From positions 11,164,236 to 11,228,235 of the forward strand of contig NC_079380.1 in NCBI RefSeq assembly GCF_021018895.1: 64,000 nucleotides of DNA, read 5' to 3'. The DNA is from Seriola aureovittata (Eukaryota > Chordata > Actinopteri > Carangiformes > Carangidae). Each line of letters starts with the position of its first letter. The first letter of the stretch is position 1. The notes beneath the pieces are model-generated. The model was given only the letters and a program-made list of their open reading frames with translations, was not told the origin of the DNA and searched no databases. Shown piece by piece: positions 1 to 23,235 of this stretch. The position numbers were made by a program, and so were the translations under genes.

Positions 1-1499
1 TAGATTTTCTACTGTGCAGCTGGTTGCTTAATAACAGTAAATACTACAAATGTCCGGCAAGAGATTTCTTTGCTTGGATCGACAACAAGGTTAAACTGTT
101 ACCGAAAGTAACACACCAGAATAAGGCAGACACAGCAGACAGAATCATTTGCAGTGGTCTCAGTTTCTCCCTGTCCAGACTGAAATGCAACCCTAGAGTT
201 TTCAAACTAAAACACGGTCAGCAGCATTTCCAAACGCCTCCATTTTAGGTGCTTGAAAACTCTTGACTACTATGGATACCAGGCGTAAACATAGCAAAAG
301 TGATATGTTTTAAAACTCAAATGTATCAGTCTGGATGTAGTCTTAGAGCAGCTATCTGAAAACACATTGGTAATTGATGTCCCAGGGATGCACATCAAGT
401 TGCATCTACTTTGTACAATGACAGTTCGTGTTTCCTTGATCGCTCAAGTTCCTAATGGTGATCAATCAATCATCTTTTAACCATATCTAGGGCTTATCTT
501 TTATTTTTGTCCTCCCTTTTATAGTGTTTTTTTTACAGTCAGACCTGTTCTTGAAACTCAACTGAATAAGCCCAGAACCCAGTTGAATTAAAGCAAAAAC
601 ACACTCACATTCCTCATCAACTAACCAATCTCACGGAAAAAACTGAAATAAAAACATGCATGCACAGAGACAAATGAGGTAGAGCATCAGTGTAATCAAT
701 ACATTGCGGTGTATTGGCAGACAGCCTTTGAGGTGGAGCTGCTCCCTGGAGTAGGGTTGAAGGTGGTTTTATGAAAGCGTGAATAGGTGGTGAATAGGCA
801 GAGGGTAGTGTTCTTGGCCTTGTCACTGTGGTCCAATTAATTATTTATTTCTTTGCTTTCAGGCAAAAACAGGCCATCATTTTAACACTTAGTGAGGGCC
901 TCAAGTGGAATCTGCAGGACTACATTTTTGCTTGAAATTGACCCCCCCCCCATTCCCCCAACATACATGAATGATTAATAGTTTGCTTTCATGAGGGACA
1001 CAGACATTTTGCTATTATGTATCCCTCTTCCATGTAGGATGTTCACTGTGAGGCTGCACACAGGACCAAATTTCCTGGTGTGAGATGTGCATCCCCCACC
1101 CCAGTAACCAGAGCTGCTTCCTCCCCAGAAAACATTCCACAGCAGTTTGCAGTGATGTATGTCCAGGTCAAAGGTCAACTGTTATTCCAGATCTGAGAGT
1201 GATGTAGGACATGCAGCAGCAGGAAGTGGACCTCCTGATTGACCTCTGTAGGGGGCTTCTGCAGACTTGATTAGTCTCACATGCCAACATTGCTCTTACA
1301 CCAGAACAGCAGGTCATTCAGACCGGGTTATACTTATTTATCATATAGACCAGTCGAATGTGATGTCACAAGTGATGTCAACATCCAGGCTTACTCAAGC
1401 TTTAAATAAAAAATAGAAAATCACCCTCTCAAATCCAAACCTGCATTGCTATTTTCATTGTGATGTAATGTTAATGGAATTAGGGAAATATGTATGTGA

Positions 1500-1526
1500 T
1501 TTTTTTTTTTTTTTTTTTTTTTTTTT
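1500..1526. repeat. Poly-T homopolymer run
   Basis: An uninterrupted run of about 27 T. It could be the reverse-oriented poly-A tail of an old retroposed copy, but no flanking element was recognised. Confidence 0.9.
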
Positions 1527-4500
1527 AGCTTGAATGGGACCGTGTGTCTAATCTACTGAGATTTAAAGTTTATAGTACTAATTATCACTAATTGGCCAAA
1601 AGGCATCATGCCTGGTTTTTGTCTTGGATTTATCTACACAGTGTATCTGTTTTTGAAGCAATTACTGTTTCTGACATTACTACATGATAAATCAATTGAA
1701 GAAATGAGTAATAAAAATCCATGTCTGGTTTAATAACAGTTATATAATCAACTATCATCTTAAAAAAAGAGACTAACCGAATACGTTGGTTCTCATTCCA
1801 AATATTACTTTGTCAGTTGAATTACAAAGAACAACAAACATTACTTCAACTTTGTCCATGTTGTTTTTCTGTCTAGTCAGGTGCAAAAGACCAAGACATC
1901 ACAAACCAGACCACTGTATTGTAATCATCAGTTGGACTAAAATCTCCTTTATCCTCAATAGTTGTTGAGATGCCATGAAAATGCAAACAAAAATGCACTG
2001 AAGGAGCTTTTAGCTCTTGAATGTGTTTGGATGCAAGGACCTAAATGACATTTATGACACAGACATGACATTTATGACATCTGTGCATTAAAATTGCAAC
2101 ATAAAGCGCCTACAGCCTGTGACAAACTGCATTAACTAGATTGGACAGAAAACAATAAAGCAAGCAGGGTACTGTATTAGTGAAAAAGTTTACTCCGGCT
2201 TTCATAAATCACCAGCAAAATAATGCAATGTACAGTTGTGTGGTCATACAAAAGTAAGAAGTCAACTGCCTGTTGCGTCTCACTCTGTTGATGACTTGTA
2301 TTGTGGTTCAGTGAGGTATAACAATACTTGTTTTCATTAGGATTGAGACGGTAGGTAGTCACTCTGTCTTAGTAGGAAAAATTAATGAAAACTTTTTGCG
2401 TATCATTTCATGTGTAACATAAAAATGCAGATCTCAAACTTTGAGTTGGACCTGAGCTGTCATGTGTTTTTGTGCATGCATGAGAAAGAGAATACTGAAG
2501 AGCACAAGGCAGCAGGCCAAACTGCTATCAGTAGCACCACAAAATAGACTGCAGGGATGTCAGTGAGTAAGTTGTACATATATGCCTGCTACAAATACTA
2601 CTACTACAGCCTGAAACCTACAAGAAGTGTCTTTGATGCTGCTTCATTTATTGTGTCTGTCACTGTATTCCCAGAGGTTTGTTTACACGTCGTTGTTGCA
2701 GTGCTGAAATGTCAGTGACTGTCAACGTAAGTGTGCTTGTCACTGATGTTAATGAGCTGTTGAGGACAATCTGGCAGTATTTGTGTGTGTGCTTATGATG
2801 AGGATTTGCTGCGCTCAGCAGTGGAGGCCAGCTGGAATAAGATCATACTGTAGCTACCATTTTTGGACTTTGTCCTTGTTAATACTATAGATGTTACTGT
2901 CTCATGCCCTTAGCCATATGGACTGTGCCTGCTGGTAAAATGCTGTCTTACCTCAGATAGGCATGTTCTTCTGTGTCCCCTCTAGGCTTTGAGTCAACAT
3001 CTTCCCTCCAGCTTGAGTCATTAAGTCAGCATCGTTTGTACACAGCTATACAATGCTAATGGGTTGCAACTGGAAGATTACAATTTCCCACTGGAGACAT
3101 CATATAAGATTCCAAGACAGCTCAGTAGTGATACTGAATAGAGGACTTTGAGGTCCTTTAATTTACATTCTGCAATGTCTGGGCATTACAAGTTTGTGTA
3201 TGATTATTATCTTGACACCCAGCAGTATCTTTCTCATTCACATTTTAATTTTAACAAAAGGCTCTTTGTAGTTGACATATATTTTTATAAATGAAACTGA
3301 CACACTCTTACTATGGTAGTCTATTCTGAGTAACCAGAAAAATAGAAACTGCAGTACAGTATGGTAGAATAGTTCTATGTTACAATATGAGGCTGTAAAG
3401 CATTATATCATTAAGGGTTTTTGTAATATTTCATTACATTTAACACATGGAAGAACAAAATATTAGAACCAACATACAAAATAATTCTGAGTAAAACCGA
3501 GCCCCATACGCAACAACGTGTGATGTGTTTGACACAATCCTCCCATAACCATAAAAATCCATTCAAATTTTCTGCAACTTGTTCCACAGTAGCCCTTCTG
3601 TGGAAATGATTTGTAGTGGGCTATCTTGCCCTCTTGCATCAGTGATGGGCCGATTTATGGTTTGTCTGTCCTCAGACTACTATTTGTATGTAACCCCTGC
3701 TGTCTGAGAGCACCATATAAGTATAAGATGCTCCCACCCAGTCCTCTGCCCATAATGATTTGACCATTGTCAGAGTTCCTCAGGTCTTGACACCTTCCTA
3801 TTTCTCCTGCATCCAGTGCGTTGATTGCAAGAACTGACTGCTCATTTATTGTCTAATGTATCCCAGACCATGACATACTCCATTGTTATGAGAAAAAATA
3901 GGTTTGGTTTGCTTGATCTGTGAGTGGTCATAATGATTGTGTGCATGGGTATATGTTTATATGCTGTGAAGGGGTCAAGACATGCAGATGTGCATTGTCA
4001 CCATCATCATTGAATTATGCAATGACAGCCTTAGTCTGAACAGTTTTGTCAAAACACAACTTCCTCGTATTCGCCTGGGTAACTACGTTGGTGTTTATCT
4101 GTGATTGCAAGCCTGTCATATTGGCTATGAGGGCAGATTATGTAAATTCATTTTCTGTCAGACTTCCTGATAACTACATTTTGTTATACTAGTTTGACTA
4201 GGTCATCTATTTTTGTGTGGCCTTACACTATACAAAATATCTCTATCTCCATTATGTTGGCCAAGGTCACTTTTTTTGCAATGCAATTTGTGGGTCACAT
4301 TATTATTAAAAAAAAAAAAAATCAAAAATCAAAAACAGTTACTACAGAATGCCTACAAACCCACCTCAAGGAAGGAAGATGACTCAAGAAACTTTCCAAT
4401 GTTTTAAAGGCCATGTATTTCTTGAGCTCTGCTTAGTCTAGGTGCCTGTACTGTCCCTCTAGATCCCATGGTTTACTTACAATTGCTATGAGGAGCCAAA

Positions 4501-5267
4501 TGTTCCTGCAAGTGATGTGTGGTGAGTTGGCAAGAGCTTTTGGGTTTTCATATCTTTGACAGCCAGTGATCAGTTGTCAAAAATCTGACAATGAAGGCTG
4601 GTGGGAACAGCAGCTGCTGAAGCTGTCTATTGCAACCTCTTATGCACACCTGTACAGTATAGTGCAATCCAGTGCAACAGCATCTGTTAAAGTTGTCAGA
4701 GAGGTATTGATTCAGCTCTGGTAACTTTTTCCCATAACAGCTTGTGTTGACACACTTAAATTACTTACAGAAAATAGGGAACCTACAACATTCAAGTAAA
4801 TTTTTATGTGTAATTTCTATGGTGCATATTAAAACACTACTTTATTAGTTCATAACTCAGTGAACACAATTTTTACAAAAATAACGGAATCAACCGCAGT
4901 GGCACACTTCAGTAGCTAGAGCTAACCGCATTTAAGCAAATCTTGCTGAAAATTTGTTTGCATTGTTCTTAAACCTGTCGTACAGATGGTCAGTCAGTTT
5001 ATTTTTTCCTTATGGATGACAGTGGTGATGTGGGTTACATGTCATTTATTTCCTATAACTGTTTTCTCCATAATCCCACACATTGATTGATTAGGAAGAC
5101 ATGGAAGCTGGGTGACAGAGTTGGAAATATTTTCTTTTTATAGTTTTAAAACGGTGTGAGGGGTTTTCCATCTGACAGGAATGGCCAGTTATGGTGGAAG
5201 GCAATAGAATGAAGCTGGTGACACCGAAAGTCTTTAGACTAAGGCTGGTTAGTCAAACTTATTTTCA

Positions 5268-5833
5268 GTTGTTTAGAGTGCAGTGATTAGTCAATTGATT
5301 TTAGGTGATTGACAGAAAAATGAATAAACTACTTTGATAATCGATTAATTGTTTCAGTCATTCTGTTGCCCCAGGTTCTCAAGTGTGACAATTTGCTGTT
5401 TTTTCCTCATCATAACAGTATGACAGTAAATTAAATATCTTAAGGTTTTAGACTATTAACCAGGCAAGACAAGCAAATTGAAAACCTTACTGTGGCCTAT
5501 GAGAAAATTTTCTATGTCTTTTTAACATTTCATATACTGAAGCATCAATGAGAAAACAATTATCAGATTAGTTACCTCTGCCAAGGAATCTATGTTTTCA
5601 CTAATGTTGGTTTGTCAGCAATATTAAAAATACTGAACCAATTTTCACAGAACTTGGTGGAGGGATGGGGCATGGGCCAAATTTCAGGGCAGATCCACAT
5701 CATTTACTATGAATTTGAGTTTTTTTCCTGTGAAGTCTGGTGTATCTTGTTTGACACTGACCTTGGCAGGGGTATATGCGCTACTGAGCGCATTTTCTAT
5801 TTGATAATGAAAGTAATCTGTAGTTGCAGCCCT
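5268..5833 (+). repeat. Degenerate teleost interspersed repeat, possibly hAT-like non-autonomous, interrupted
   Basis: The text around 5281-5560 resembles a very common fish repeat rich in GATTAAT/ATCGATTAAT motifs, followed by a block reading like 'caagtgtgacaatttgctg' and 'aaattaaatatctt'. The typical distal end of that repeat, 'gtagttgcagccct', appears at 5820-5833, about 240 bp later than expected. The intervening segment (about 5570-5800) belongs to a different repeat. The family end (CAGGGCTGCAAC in reverse complement) looks like a hAT terminus, but the class assignment is from memory and uncertain. Confidence 0.6.
5568..5800 (+). repeat. Second repeat family inserted inside the first
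   Basis: This block contains 'ctctgccaagga', 'acttggtggaggga', 'tggggcatgggcca' and 'gcagatccacatcat', then 'gctactgagcgcat'. The order matches a widespread animal repeat I remember, whose ends are 'cctctgccaagg' and 'ctctccgagtgc'. It is degenerate and non-coding. It lies between two parts of another repeat. Confidence 0.6.
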
Positions 5834-7084
5834 GCATTTGTTTTGTCTTGAAATATTAAAAGTATATTTTCAGCAATCTTACCCAGCTTTGATGTTTTGC
5901 TGTATTGAGCAAAATTAGCCATGTGCACACTCATTGTCTTGGGCCTAGACAATTTGTGCTTGTTTATTTTGGTCTTATTTGTCAAGTCTCTTTGCCTGAA
6001 GCTACACTTCAAGTAACATCTGTGTTACACTGGTACTGTTTCTTTTCATGTGTTGTCATTTAACATATTGGTCAGTTAGTCAGATTCTCCACTGCGTTTG
6101 AGTGCCTTGGGCAGGCCAAGGCAGCGATCATGTGGTGCACAAACCGCTTCTCTCCTCTCAGAAAGTGACTCAACAGGAATGTGATTAGTCACAGATCTAT
6201 ACAGTGGTGTGTGTTTATCTCCCTTTTGTGGGGGTGGATTTCAGTGTGTGAGACTGGAAGACTAACTTGTGTCTAATAGAGACTTGAATACACAACCTTA
6301 TGATCTTTTTTTTTTTTTCCAGAACATTCTTGTTGTTCCTTAGTCTATTTTTAGTCAGTTATTTCTAGATTATTATTTGGCCTTATTGTTGTCTTAACAG
6401 CCTTTGTGTGTATCTTGAATGATGTATGATGTCCCTGACTGCCTGGGAGAGGACATTATGTAGGACTGAGCACTGCGTAGTGGAACACACAGTCCCTCAG
6501 CTGCCAGATGACGCTAACCCCCCTACCCCTCACCCTTGTCCGCCCACATCCCTAAACACTCCCAGGTCCTGAGACAAAATGGGAAGACAAAGATCCAGGA
6601 AAAGCACACACATGCTGGAGCCAAACCATAACCTAAACAACCTCTGAGCACTTCTGACTACAATGCAGATCTCTTAGGATGTCATTTTGAATGAGTTAAC
6701 ATTTATAGCTTTTGAATGAATTATCAGTAGTAAGATGATGTCAACTTTTATATCTGAAGTCATTATTAATTACATATGATTTTTTTATATATTTGGGAGC
6801 TACCATATTACATGTTGATAGTTTGTATTCAAAATAGAGATTAAACTGTAAAATGAAGGGAAAAACATGTCCGGTCTTCTGTTGTCTCCTTATACTTTTA
6901 AGTGTAATTTCTCATTCTAGCACCCAGTAGCACACAAAGCTCCACATATTGTCAGCTCTTCTTTTTTTTTTTAATTAAAACGTGCATCAAGTTGAGAGGA
7001 AGTTTTGGGAATTGGGGACACTATAACATAATCTAAGACTGTTGTATCTTAACTAAGCCTTAAAGTAAAGCTGTACAGTGAATG

Positions 7085-7262
7085 GAATCTTGTATCTATC
7101 TGTCTTCATTTTGAGGTGTGACTGTTGGTGCGGACAAAACAAGATATTTACTGATGCCACCTCGACTTTGGGCAAATGTGGTCAACATTTTGACCAAACG
7201 GTCAGCTAAATGAACAGTAAATTAATTAATAATTGAAATAATCATTTGCAGTGCTAGTTGTT
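7085..7262 (+). repeat. Diverged copy of the same interspersed repeat family (copy 2)
   Basis: Diagnostic pieces include 'tgttggtgcggacaaaaca' followed by 'gatatttactgatgccacc', 'gaccaaacggtcagc', and 'ttgaaataatcatttgcag', in the same order as in the copies near 24.8 and 39.7 kb. It is only a 3' portion of the element and has no coding capacity. Confidence 0.5.
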
Positions 7263-8684
7263 GTTTACATGACAGCTATTGCTACCATGATTGTATTGAG
7301 TCAGGAACATTTTTTCTCCTTATGTGCATTAGATCCTTGATTCCTTGCTGGGCAAAAAACAGACAAGGGAGAGGTGATAACTCTGCCAGGTTCATTATTT
7401 TCTTTATCAGGATACTTTATTCTATATTACCACACTTATGGAAAGGGGAATGTTTGAAAAGATCTAGTTCATATCATGTGTTGTCTGACCACGTCAGAAA
7501 GCAAAACTCCTTTATAGGATGGCTGCTCTGAACAGCCACACTCAAAAGCAGGGTAAAAAACTGACCCTTACAGAAAGAAGTGAGACACGATGAATCATTT
7601 AAATAACGGTGCGCACTTTTGGACAGTCTCCTCTGGAAGGCATTCATAGTGTTGCTTTCGGTTGTACGCGAAACGAGCCAGAAGTAGCTTTGTGAAAGAA
7701 TGATTAAAAAAAAGAGCTTGAGAGAGTAGTTTGCTTACTTTTTCACCAATTCACACCTGACCATTTGGTGTGCGAAGTGGGTGTTAAGGTCGGATTGTTA
7801 AATAAATATTCGGAATTCTGGGTCCCCCAAATCAAATGTCGGAAAGATATGGGGAGAGGAGGTTTCAAATGTTGTTTGACCATGATCCAACAAGCTCTTC
7901 AGTTGGAACATATCTGCGCCCTTATTCCATGGCCACCAAAATGAGAAACTGCTCAGATGTCAGTTAGTAATGTAGCACGAAGCAGAATTACTTTCACTAT
8001 GGTTAATTGCAGTTGAAATACCTTGTTAACTGATTTACAATAGTGATAAATTAATCAAAACTGCATTTGAGTATTACGTTAATAAGAATTTAATTGATAG
8101 CCAGCCCATCAGAAATTATGGCAATGGCATAAACTGTAATTTTCAACATGTCTTGTGTTCTTAGGTTTGATAATTGATGCAAGATTAAGCCTATCATTGT
8201 CATGACCTAGTGTGAAATTTTTCTTACTGAGAAGCCTTGTACTGAACTTGGAGATATAATGTAAACAGGAAGCATTAAACATAACTGAGACTGTGTTTGG
8301 AGGTGTAAGGATATGCTGAATATCTTGGTATCACAATGTTATCATGTAGTTTGTAGACACAGTGGTCTCCTCTTCAACTCGGGACAATTGAGCATATTTA
8401 ACCACACTGTCCACCCACTAGAGCGACATAGACAGTATCCTGCAATGGACGCTCTACTGTAAGAGAAAAGCACTACATTCTACAGTGAAACAGTGGTAAA
8501 TGACTATTATGCTGCTACATTTTGCTGTGCATTTGCAACAAGCAAGGTATTAGAGGTCTACAATGCAATTGTTAATGATTACAATAAAATATTGTTAATG
8601 ATTTTGTTACTGTCAAAATGATGTGAAATCTTACGGACGACTGTTTAGAGACCTGCTAATGACGGTATCCTCTTTTCTCTCCAG

Positions 8685-8844
8685 AGAGTCCAGCGAGGAG
8701 TGCAATGGGATCAGCGGTGCTCTGTCAGTGGAGTCTGTGCCGGGGCCAAGACTGAACTGGTGTCCTGCCAACACCACTACCCCTGCCCCTGCTCCAGCTC
8801 CAGCTCCCGCTCCGGGGCCCGAGCCCATGCCCAACCCTGTAAGA
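8685..8844 (+). promoter_or_regulatory. brd4: 5' part of first visible brd4 exon, open in frame upstream of the chosen ATG
   Basis: The exon begins after the acceptor at 8683-8684. The brd4 reading frame stays open from 8686 to the chosen ATG at 8845. In that frame it encodes [11 protein letters not shown] at 8722-8754, which resembles the mammalian N-terminus MSAESGPGTRLRNLPV that precedes MGDGL. The residue at the mammalian Met position is CTG (8722-8724), with G at -3. A proline-alanine run (8780-8825) separates this from MGDGL. This part is therefore either 5' UTR or real N-terminal coding sequence entered from an upstream exon or from a non-AUG start. Confidence 0.55.
8705..8755 (+). promoter_or_regulatory. 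Upstream open reading frame in brd4 leader
   Basis: ATG at 8705 opens a 16-codon frame ([16 protein letters not shown]) ending in TGA at 8753-8755. It is out of frame with brd4 and lies 90 nt before the chosen start. It would be translated only if this exon is part of the leader. Confidence 0.4.
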
Positions 8845-18897
<10,053 letters not shown>

Positions 18898-21380
18898 GGA
18901 GAGGAGCAACTGAAACGTAACTGCAAAAACAAACAAAAAAAAAAAAAACACATGAAAAAAAAGAAAAAAAAAACTTGGATGATGTACACTTCCTCTAAAG
19001 TGAGATTTGGTGACCACGCACCACAGAGGGACATGGACTGTATGTAGATATGAGAGGCGCTCGGAGACTTGAGTACAAACGCTGGACGAGGAGGACACAG
19101 CTCACTTTGCCCCTGTGGACGGAACACACACAACACATGGGGATAGTCTCATTGTTTTGGATGTAATTTCCTGCGAATTTGGCTTCGTCTGCCTGATATC
19201 TCGCAACATGAGCGAAAGGACCCCTGTTGGCACAGTTGCCTTTTTCGCACTTGTTTCTAACGGTGTGCATGGGCGCAACAATAATTGCAAGAGTAAAGAC
19301 ATCCCAATAACTATGAAAATGCTCTGATAATGTACTGACACACTGCGCAGAGGCGTTTTGAAACTGCCAGATGTCTGAGGTGATGAAGAGGACTGGTCTT
19401 TTATGTTCTGTTTTGTTTTTGTTTGTTGTAAGTGAACACATGAAATGGTTGGGGGGGCGGGCAACTTCCATACTGTAAATCATGTATATTTCTCAGCAGA
19501 GAAGGTACACTTTGCCTTACACCTCTTTCCTAAACAGACCATTATGTTCTGTGGCCTGCACACATGGATAAACCAATAACATTTACAACCAGGAGTAGGA
19601 GCAGCGCAGATCTTTTTCATCATCTAGTATCTACTGTAAAGAAGTATTTTCTTATACTACAATAACTGTTTATTTTGGATCTTTTTTTCCTCTCTTTGAA
19701 TCTTCACACCAACACACTCCGCCACTTATGTCTATGCCAAACAACCCATTAACTTTTATGCTCAATTACTTGTCCTAAAATATGATAGGTAGCTAGTGAA
19801 AAAACCCTGAATATATGCATTATCATAGTTCCAGCAAGTATTTTATCAAAGACTGAATCAGTTGAAGTTTTCATCCTGCCTTGTATTTTTAATTTAAAGC
19901 CACAACAGGAAATCGTTAGCAGAAGAGTGGAAAGGTCCAGCCGTCTCTGAGCTTTAGTTGGAATATAATTTCACTACAAGTGTTGCACCATTCTTTGTAT
20001 TTTTACACTTTTAGACATAATGTTGGAAATGTTCATATCATTGGCCTGTTCACAACAGTCACACTACTGGATCAGTTAAGAAGTGAGAAGATGAGGAGAC
20101 CCTTGCTGTTCCCCCTGTGTGTGCTCTGGTCTTACCAAAAGGTTTTGATCAAATATCAACAAGCAGAGTGTTCAAAGCAGGGAGAGGACAGTCAGGGGAA
20201 TAAGACAAACACTTACCACCTTTCTCTCCCTGAGGTTAGTAAAAATAGTCGAAGGGATCTGCAGGAGCTCCTAGTAAATTTTTGCGTCAAATAGTCACCA
20301 CGGGCACACTGTCGACAATACAAAATAAAAAGACAAACAATTACAAAAATTACGAATCAGAAAATGCTGAAAAAACAGTTTTGATTTCTATCTTTGTTCT
20401 TGTTCGATAATAGTGGATGTGAGTTATAATTCTGTTTTTGGAGACATTGTTTGGACTGGGGATGGGTTGAAATCTGAATGCATCTCGTCCTCGCCACTTG
20501 TCTCTTATGGTGTTTTTCTCCAGTGCCTGTATTGTATTGCAATTCTCGTTGGGTTATATTACACTTTGAGGGGGTTTAGAAAGGGGTGAGTCGGGAATGG
20601 GAGGTGTAATATTTGAATGGGGAGGGAGATTTTTGAAAGAGTTTGAGTAAAAAAATAAATAAAAAAAGGAAAAGACAGCATTTTATATTTTACCCGTTGT
20701 CAATATTCGGGTTTTAAATTTAGTTTTAGCTGGACTTCTATGAGTGTACACACCTGACAACTACTTTCTCATTTTGTTCAATCAGCAGATTTTAGGTAGA
20801 TATGTTTCAGCGTTGCCACACTAGCATTTGAGTCTGGTCTGTGAGTGTGACTGTGTAAATTTGGACGGCTGTGTGACTGTGTGTGTTTTTGTTTTTGTTA
20901 AAAAGTTTTTTAAGTGTGTGGTGCAAGGAGGCATGTTCCACAGTGTAGATATGCATTCTATTGAAGGGAGGCGAAGAAACATAAACAGTACTTCAGGAGA
21001 ATTTGTTTTTGTGCTTAAGTCACCTTTTTAATTTCTATGAAGTCCACCATATATGAATATATAATTTTTATTATTAGACTGGTTTTGAAAGGGTAAAAAA
21101 AACAAAAAAAACAACCTTCATTCCTTTTTAGCCTTTTTTTTTTTTTTCACAGTAATTGTCGGACATAATGTGCCATGAGTTCTACAGAGAATGTGCTGAC
21201 CCGCAGCTCAGCCCAGAGTTTGCTTTATTCAGGTATTTTATTTTGTGTTACATGTGTTCTGTTTTGGAGGTTTTGTTCAAACATTTTCCTCGATTATCGT
21301 TTGGTATGTGAGTGGTCTATCGAGGTCTCCGATTAAGTCTGTTATGATCATTGAATAAACTCATCTCTTTTATAGAAAAT
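18898..21380 (+). other. brd4: brd4 3' UTR (about 2.5 kb)
   Basis: No coding frames continue after the stop. The stretch starts with A-rich text (18925-18972), is AU-rich throughout and ends near an AATAAA. An earlier A-rich cluster near 20648-20670 includes further AATAAA hexamers and could serve as a proximal site. Confidence 0.7.
21354..21359 (+). terminator. Candidate brd4 polyadenylation signal AATAAA
   Basis: AATAAA in 'cattgaataaactcatc' at the end of the long AU-rich trailer, followed within 50 bp by T-rich sequence ('gtttgtctcttttagtcttttt'), a suitable downstream element. Confidence 0.6.
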
Positions 21381-21878
21381 AAAAAAAAATAAACAAAAGT
21401 TTGTCTCTTTTAGTCTTTTTAGTCAGTTCAATAACTAATGCACTTTTTTGGCCTTTAAGCTTTTAAGTTTGACACTTGAACTGTTAGTCAAAATAATAAT
21501 AATGGAACAACATTGTGGTAGGCTGAGTCTCAGTGGATATTAGATACTCAAAAAAATTATGGTTAATTTTGTTGTTTAGCATAGTCTTCATATTCAATGC
21601 AACACATTTCAACAAATAGCCGAGACTAAATGTTTTTCCCACCTTTATATAGATAACAGAAAAGAATATGAGAAATTGACTCCTCTTGGGGTTATTTTAT
21701 TTTGAAGGTATTAGTCGGAGGTGTTGGTATGGCATTACGTTTCACTTTACTGCAAAGTCCCAAACTGCAACACTAAATAACACAGCGTTATTACAGTATG
21801 TTACTGTCGAATTGAACATGCCAATATGAGTGTGATTATTAGAAATAACATTATTGGTAATAAATAGTTAAGAGCTGT

Positions 21879-21909
<31 letters not shown>

Positions 21910-22537
21910 GAAGAAGTTGAACCTGTCAGTGTTGTTCATACCAGAGTCAAGGCAGATATTATTGCAACAGCAACTAAGAAAAATTTGCCCGATGCAACAG
22001 TTCTACGAGCGCCTAGTTCAATAAGCAAAACCAGATTATGATTTGTTTGTTTATTTCATAATTTGTTTGGCAACGCCAACACAAATAGTTCCGCAACTGG
22101 ACTGTTGCTAAACAACACAAACATTTTCCTGACCTGCACAGTGCACACTGACTTGCTACTTTTTCTACACGTTACCTCAGTTGTGCACCGAAGCATCCCG
22201 GCTTCTTCCCTTCATCCTCTTCTGACGACCATATATCGTTTAATTAAAATTTTATTTCTGGAAATATATTCATCTTTGTTAAGTTTGTTGTAATCTTAGA
22301 TAAACGACGACTGTTCATTTAACGCTGATTAACGGTTAATAAAACACCTGTGAAGCGGAGTGATACATGTAGTTAAAAGTCCCACTGCTGTTGTACTCTA
22401 TATCAGCACTCATGGAATGTCTCTCGTCCAATCAAATTACTTGGTCGGAACTAACTGTTGTATAAATACTGATAAAGTCGAAACAACTGCAAATCCTTGT
22501 GTAAATGTTTGGCCTGAGTTCTGTCAGAGGTGTTTAG

Positions 22538-22627
22538 TGTCCTCTAGTGGTCACAGTAAGAAACTACGATACATTAAATTTGTCAAGGTAGCGTCAATAG
22601 AGATATGAAGCATACCACCACTTCCGG
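22538..22627 (+). repeat. 90-bp repeat copy A (CTAGTGGTCACA ... CCACTTCCGG)
   Basis: Begins TGTCCTCTAGTGGTCACA, contains TTAAATTTGTCAA and GCGTCA, and ends ACCACTTCCGG. A second copy lies in inverted orientation at 23236-23324 with the same landmarks at the same spacing. It has no coding capacity. Confidence 0.65.
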
Positions 22628-22815
22628 TAATTGCAAGATAATGTGCTCAAACAATAATAACTAGACTAAAACCCTACTGCAAATATTAAAAATAATACTT
22701 TAAATTGATGCATAATATTCAGTTCATGGTATAAGCACGTAGCTGACTGTGATCATTAACAGCATGAGTTTCGATGACAGTTATCCAAACACTGTGTTAG
22801 CCCTGAATTAAATAT

Positions 22816-22854
22816 AGTGTTGTAGTTTCCCATTTTGACCACTGGAGGCCAGTG
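22816..22854 (+). repeat. Short repeat copy C
   Basis: AGTGTTGTAGTTTCCC, then ATTTTGACCACTGGAGG. About 31 of 40 positions match 23658-23696 by eye. It shares the GACCACT core with copies A and B. Confidence 0.5.
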
Positions 22855-23235
22855 ATTCTATAGATCGGAGTTGAGTTCAAATGTAGCTTTTTTTTTCTTC
22901 AAAGCTCTCCTCAGTACTAAGTTGATACAGGTTAAGATTATGGCAAACTGTTTAAAAAAGAATAGTGAATGTAATGCCGTGGATACCTGCCATTGAGTGG
23001 TTGATGTTAAGTGACGATGTGGAAATCGCCATCCAGTTATTTGTCGGCTCTCCAAGCTAGCTAAGCTGCTCCGGGGCTCCTGCTAGTGGTTAGTACTTGC
23101 TGCCACCATAAACACGGTAATATTTAAGCGTAAAAGGTAAAATATACATAATAATCGTTATAATATCTGTAGTACTCGGGTTTGGAAATCATTTCATACT
23201 GTTCGCCTCTGTCGGTACTTTATTCCGATTCTTCT

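Larger units (their letters stand above)
1..8684. other. Non-coding stretch upstream of first visible brd4 coding exon
   Basis: No convincing coding exon was found on either strand; open frames are short and lack family resemblance or splice logic. Because the first brd4 coding exon is preceded by a good polypyrimidine tract and AG at 8683-8684, most or all of this stretch is probably brd4 intron 1, with the untranslated first exon and promoter outside the window or unrecognised here. It is AT-rich and contains a poly-T run (1500-1526), an A-run near 4309-4321 and degenerate interspersed repeats listed separately. Confidence 0.6.

Noticed and set aside
5306..5315. Perfect PBX-MEIS site TGATTGACAG near brd4, possibly a cross-regulatory link with pbx4
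   Set aside because: It falls inside a common interspersed repeat whose consensus naturally carries a GATTGACAG-like string, so it is probably not a selected site.
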